Shown here one piece after another: positions 61,303 to 64,000 of a stretch of 64,000 bases of DNA. A program made the position numbers and the translations under genes. Source of the stretch: CAIVVT01 sp052145115 (GTDB lineage Bacteria; Acidobacteriota; Terriglobia; Bryobacterales; Bryobacteraceae). Within the stretch, counting starts at the first letter, position 1, and each line of letters starts with the position of its first letter. The DNA lies in assembly GCA_052145115.1 (NCBI GenBank), contig JBKQPG010000046.1, positions 7,535-71,534 of the forward strand. The letters are read 5' to 3'. The notes under the pieces were generated by a model. The model did no database searches, was not told the origin of the DNA, and worked only from the letters and a program-made list of their open reading frames with translations.

Positions 61303-62019
61303 CCGCGATTGATTCTACTTTGGAACGCGCTCCCGGCGCACTGCCACGCCCGCCCACGGGAGGCATTCGTGCCGGCCGCGGCTCGCGCGCCTGGGTCGGG
61401 AGCTGTTCGCTCCTTCTGCGGCTGTCGGTCACCAACCTAAGACGCCCGGTCCGACCGCCGAGTTCGCGTCCGGTTTCGACCCGCCGCGCACCGCGAAAGC
61501 ACCCTCAAAACACCGCCCGATCGCCGTGCGGCGCAACACGCCACGATTTTTCATAGATCCTTAGAACACCATAGATACACAGTGAAACGTGTTTTTACCC
61601 ACTAAAATGCGTCTCCTGATGTTTCTAACCCATTTGTTTGCCACACTTTCACCGCAACGCACGGTGAACGATGTTAATGTTGATCAAAATGCACCTGATA
61701 TTTGCTTAAACCATTTGTTTGCCACAGATCCACCGTGAAGAGCCGTGCCGATCGCGGAAGCCATGTGAAATCAGGTACTTGCGCACACCGGACGCCCGTA
61801 TTTTCCGGCAATTTCCGCTAAGTCCTTTAGAACAGGGTGCTTACAAGGAGTGGCAAGAACCCGCATTCTCCATGGTCGGCACACAGTAAAAAACCGTGCT
61901 TTTTCGAGGTGAATTCGCGCCCGGCGGATGCTGGATCCACGCCTGAATCGTCTCAAATTCATTTGAAGAGGGCGGTGAACTATCGCCGGGACCTCTCGGA
62001 TCCGAGGCGGACCAGGCGC
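61303..62019. other. AT-rich degenerate stretch, no certain gene
   Basis: About 700 bases without a supported gene. Base composition drops between about 61550 and 61900. Holds a 16-bp direct repeat (see 61630) and phrases such as CATAGATACACAG and GCCACAGATCCACCG that recall decayed repeats. A minus-strand frame at 61771-61962 (63 codons, with LKDLAEIAGKYGRPV) has no known family. Confidence 0.4.
61630..61726. repeat. 16-bp direct repeat pair
   Basis: CCATTTGTTTGCCACA occurs at 61630-61645 and 61711-61726, 65 bases apart, each followed within a few bases by an ACCG-containing segment. Unlike the surrounding GC-rich genome, so probably of foreign or degenerate origin. Confidence 0.7.
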
Positions 62020-63315
62020 CTATTGCTCCTCATTCCGCCCGATATTCCGCGGCTGCTCCGGCACCCCAGGCAATCGGCGCGACGGGTGGATGATGAACGT
62101 CGCTCGCGCCAGCGTGCTTTCTGTTGTTGTCACCGTCACACTCGTTGTGCCCACCTTCGCGATGAGGTTCGCCGGCACGATCGCGGTCAGCTCTGTCGCA
62201 CTCATATAAGTGGTTGCCAGTGCCGTGCCGTTCCAGTTTACCGTCGCTCCCGGCGTGAAACTCGTGCCGATGTTGGTGACCGTCAGTGTGAAAGCTGCTC
62301 CTCCCGCCGCCGCCCAGCTCGGGCTCAACGTCGCCAGGTTGAGCAAGACCGCATGCTGCAGAGCACCGTAGCTTATGTAGCCCACAACCTCCCCCGCATC
62401 GTTGATCCCGTTGGCATACCCAAAGAACCAGCTGGAGCCGGCTGGCAGAAACGAATTCAGATCGATCATGACGCCGTTGGAGTACAAAAAGGCATGAGTG
62501 CCGTCGCTTGCTGATCCCGCGTAACCAACGACGGCTCCGCTGGAGTTGATTGCCGCGGCGGCGCTGCTATAGCCCAGCGTGCCCAGATCGGTCATAATCC
62601 CGTCTGAGTATAGGAAGGCGTGATTGAAGGCGTCCGCCGCCGAAGAGTAACCGGCGACCTGTCCGCTGTTGTTGATAGCGGTGGCAGCGCTTCCCGCGCC
62701 GCCGGGCAGCGTGCCCAGATCGGTCAAGACGCCGTTCGAGTACAAAAAGGCATGAGTGGCGTCGTTTGCTGCACCCATTTGACCAACCACCTGTCCAGAA
62801 TCATTGATTCCAGCGGCCTGGCTCCAAGTGCCACCGGGCGGCAGGTTCAGGCTGGTGATTCTGCCTTTCGAGTACAGACAGGAATCCCCATTCCCCACCG
62901 TGCCGACGACCACGCCGCTGTCGTTGATTCCAGTGGCATAGCTGTCGAGGAAGAGACCGAGCGAGCCCAGATCGGTCATCGAGCCGCCCGAGTACAGAAA
63001 GGCATGCGAATAGACGGCTCCTATATATGACCAACCAACGACCGCGCCGCTGGAGTTGATTCCAGAGGCCCAACTGGCGCTGCCACCGAGCGTGCCCAGG
63101 TCGGTCATGACGCCGTTCGAGTAGAGGAAGGCATGCGTGAAGCCGTCCGCTCTCACCGAGTACCCGGCGATCTGACCGCTGGCATTAATTGCCGTGGCTT
63201 GGCTGGAGTCGCCCCCCAAGGTCCCCAGGTCGGTGAGCGTTTGCGCCATAACTGGCGGAGCCAGGAGAGAGGCGGCCAGACAGGCGGCGAATGCCAGCGC
63301 CCCAAAGGCGAACAT
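62020..63315 (-). CDS. Secreted HAF-repeat protein with IPT/TIG domain
   Basis: 431 residues. A signal peptide ends near residue 24 (ASLLAPPVMAQ). About seven imperfect repeats of 35-45 residues follow, each built on TDLGTLGG, GINxSGxVVGYS and HAFLYSNG, as in the HAF-repeat family of extracellular proteins. An IPT/TIG-like domain (FTLTVTNIGTSFTPGATV) closes the C-terminus. AGGAAGA lies 6 bases before the ATG at 63315. Function unknown; possibly surface or matrix associated. Confidence 0.85.
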   Translation of the reverse strand: MFAFGALAFAACLAASLLAPPVMAQTLTDLGTLGGDSSQATAINASGQIAGYSVRADGFTHAFLYSNGVMTDLGTLGGSASWASGINSSGAVVGWSYIGAVYSHAFLYSGGSMTDLGSLGLFLDSYATGINDSGVVVGTVGNGDSCLYSKGRITSLNLPPGGTWSQAAGINDSGQVVGQMGAANDATHAFLYSNGVLTDLGTLPGGAGSAATAINNSGQVAGYSSAADAFNHAFLYSDGIMTDLGTLGYSSAAAAINSSGAVVGYAGSASDGTHAFLYSNGVMIDLNSFLPAGSSWFFGYANGINDAGEVVGYISYGALQHAVLLNLATLSPSWAAAGGAAFTLTVTNIGTSFTPGATVNWNGTALATTYMSATELTAIVPANLIAKVGTTSVTVTTTESTLARATFIIHPSRRLPGVPEQPRNIGRNEEQ

Positions 63316-63763
63316 TCCGATCTTCCTGGCGTAACTGCCACGCGCTCGAAGAGGCGCTGGCCGGGGTTCCCCGCCATAGAAGAACCGAGCGGCCGCCGTC
63401 GGCGCGCCGCGTCCTTGTGAACCGGCTTCGACTGCTCGCACGGTTCCCTCCCGTCGCCTCATCTGAACACATCCGGATATCCTATCCGGCGCCCTATCTA
63501 ATTCCGATCTTACGCCCTGTTTATCGTTTTTCCACGCGCAAAGGTACACACGCCGCGCATGACATTTGCGGATGGTGGCCCAGGCCCATTGTGGGCTGAT
63601 CGCCACTCCGCTGAGCAACACCAGCGCGCCTTCGCAAGTGGCGGCTCACGTTACCTGCGCTCACCCCGGCAAGGGCCATTTTCAACGCTCAGACGGACCT
63701 CTTCACGCCGCGGATCGAGCGGGGCGCGAGGTCAAGACAGTAAAAAATTCCACTGCTGTCCGG
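63316..63763. other. Stretch between HAF gene and transposase, no gene
   Basis: About 450 bases. No convincing gene. The last 30 bases (GACAGTAAAAAATTCCACTG onward, from about 63735) lie just beyond the transposase stop and are probably the insertion sequence end, but its partner inverted repeat is outside the window. Confidence 0.4.
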
Positions 63764-64000
63764 TTAAAAGTCGAACAGGCTCAGTTGGTTGCCGGTAGGG
63801 GCTGGATTGGGGTTGTATTTGGAGCGTTGCAGGATGTCGGCGCTGGGGGTTTCCTCGTAGAGGTTTAAGCTCGGCATCTGCAGCAGGCCGTAGAGGGAGG
63901 TATTGATTCCCAGGCGTTTACGGGCGATGGCGACCAGCACGTAGACGGCGATGGCGATCCAGATCTGGGCTTTGACGGCGTTTTCGGAGCAGCCGCAAAA
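63764..64000 (-). mobile_element. IS4-type transposase, C-terminal end, cut by right edge
   Basis: The last 78 residues of a DDE transposase read on the minus strand with the frame open to the edge. SENAVKAQIWIAIAVYVLV and RKRLGINTSLYGLLQ followed by LYEETPSADIL are typical of the C-terminus of IS4-family transposases of the kind annotated with DDE_Tnp_1. The stop at 63764-63766 and nearby end sequence suggest an intact right end; the rest is not visible. Confidence 0.85.

Noticed and set aside
1..64000. CRISPR arrays, rRNA genes, prophage structural genes, complete secretion systems
   Set aside because: Looked for regularly spaced repeats, rRNA-like blocks and typical phage or secretion genes by eye; none found.

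Overview
The window is GC-rich bacterial chromosome that most resembles an acidobacterium of the Solibacter/Bryobacter type. This is inferred from gene content, not from a marker tree: a Cna-like TonB-dependent receptor, membrane-anchored PD40/TolB-propeller regulators, a HAF-repeat secreted protein, Tat-exported Gfo/Idh/MocA oxidoreductases and GH29/GH43 enzymes beside ordinary housekeeping genes. No rRNA and no CRISPR array were found; one intact tRNA is present.

Layout. 1-3.3 kb: sugar genes (malQ cut by the left edge, a GH29 fucosidase) and ubiX. 3.46-19.83 kb: two tandem accessory islands lying 3' of an intact tRNA-Pro(CGG) gene (19832-19909) and delimited by two more copies of the tRNA 3' half (3458 and 15589). 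Island A carries a TonB-dependent receptor, a Gfo/Idh/MocA oxidoreductase, an esterase and two related propeller regulators, one of them internally deleted. Island B carries an SNF2 helicase, a truncated ParB-like protein, an RHS C-terminal cassette and a 60-residue two-helix membrane protein that may be its immunity partner. Neither island has a recognisable recombinase.

20-26.9 kb: small conserved genes, an FAD oxidoreductase coupled to a NapH-like iron-sulphur membrane protein, an SDR and tartrate-dehydrogenase-type enzyme transcribed divergently, and a CheY-CheX pair. 26.9-35.4 kb (minus): a tightly packed run of Trm112-like protein, glycosyltransferase 9, MsbA-type ABC exporter, yicC, gmk, rpoZ, coaBC, family 4 uracil-DNA glycosylase, tmk and holB. 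35.5-43.2 kb (minus): eda, a quinone reductase, and the branched-chain amino acid operon ilvB-ilvH-ilvC-cimA behind what looks like a complete translation-controlled attenuator. 43.3-47.3 kb (minus): mrp, a large exported hydrolase and tsaD. 47.4-53.5 kb (plus): queA, ffh, rpsP, khpA, rimM, trmD, rplS, rnhB, a translation and secretion cluster. 53.5-61.3 kb: a single-domain ClpB-like AAA+ protein, infA, a diguanylate cyclase, an SDR, GH43, cinA, an NHL-repeat protein, pgpA and yacG. 61.3-64 kb: an AT-rich degenerate stretch, a secreted HAF-repeat protein and the 3' end of an IS4-type transposase cut by the right edge.

The most interesting items are the ilv attenuator (leader peptide, terminator and a 9-bp alternative pairing all visible), the recombinase-less tandem tRNA-Pro islands, the RHS tip with its possible immunity protein, and a nested palindromic repeat family. 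All database-level statements (novelty, copy number, family membership) come from pattern recognition and were not searched.
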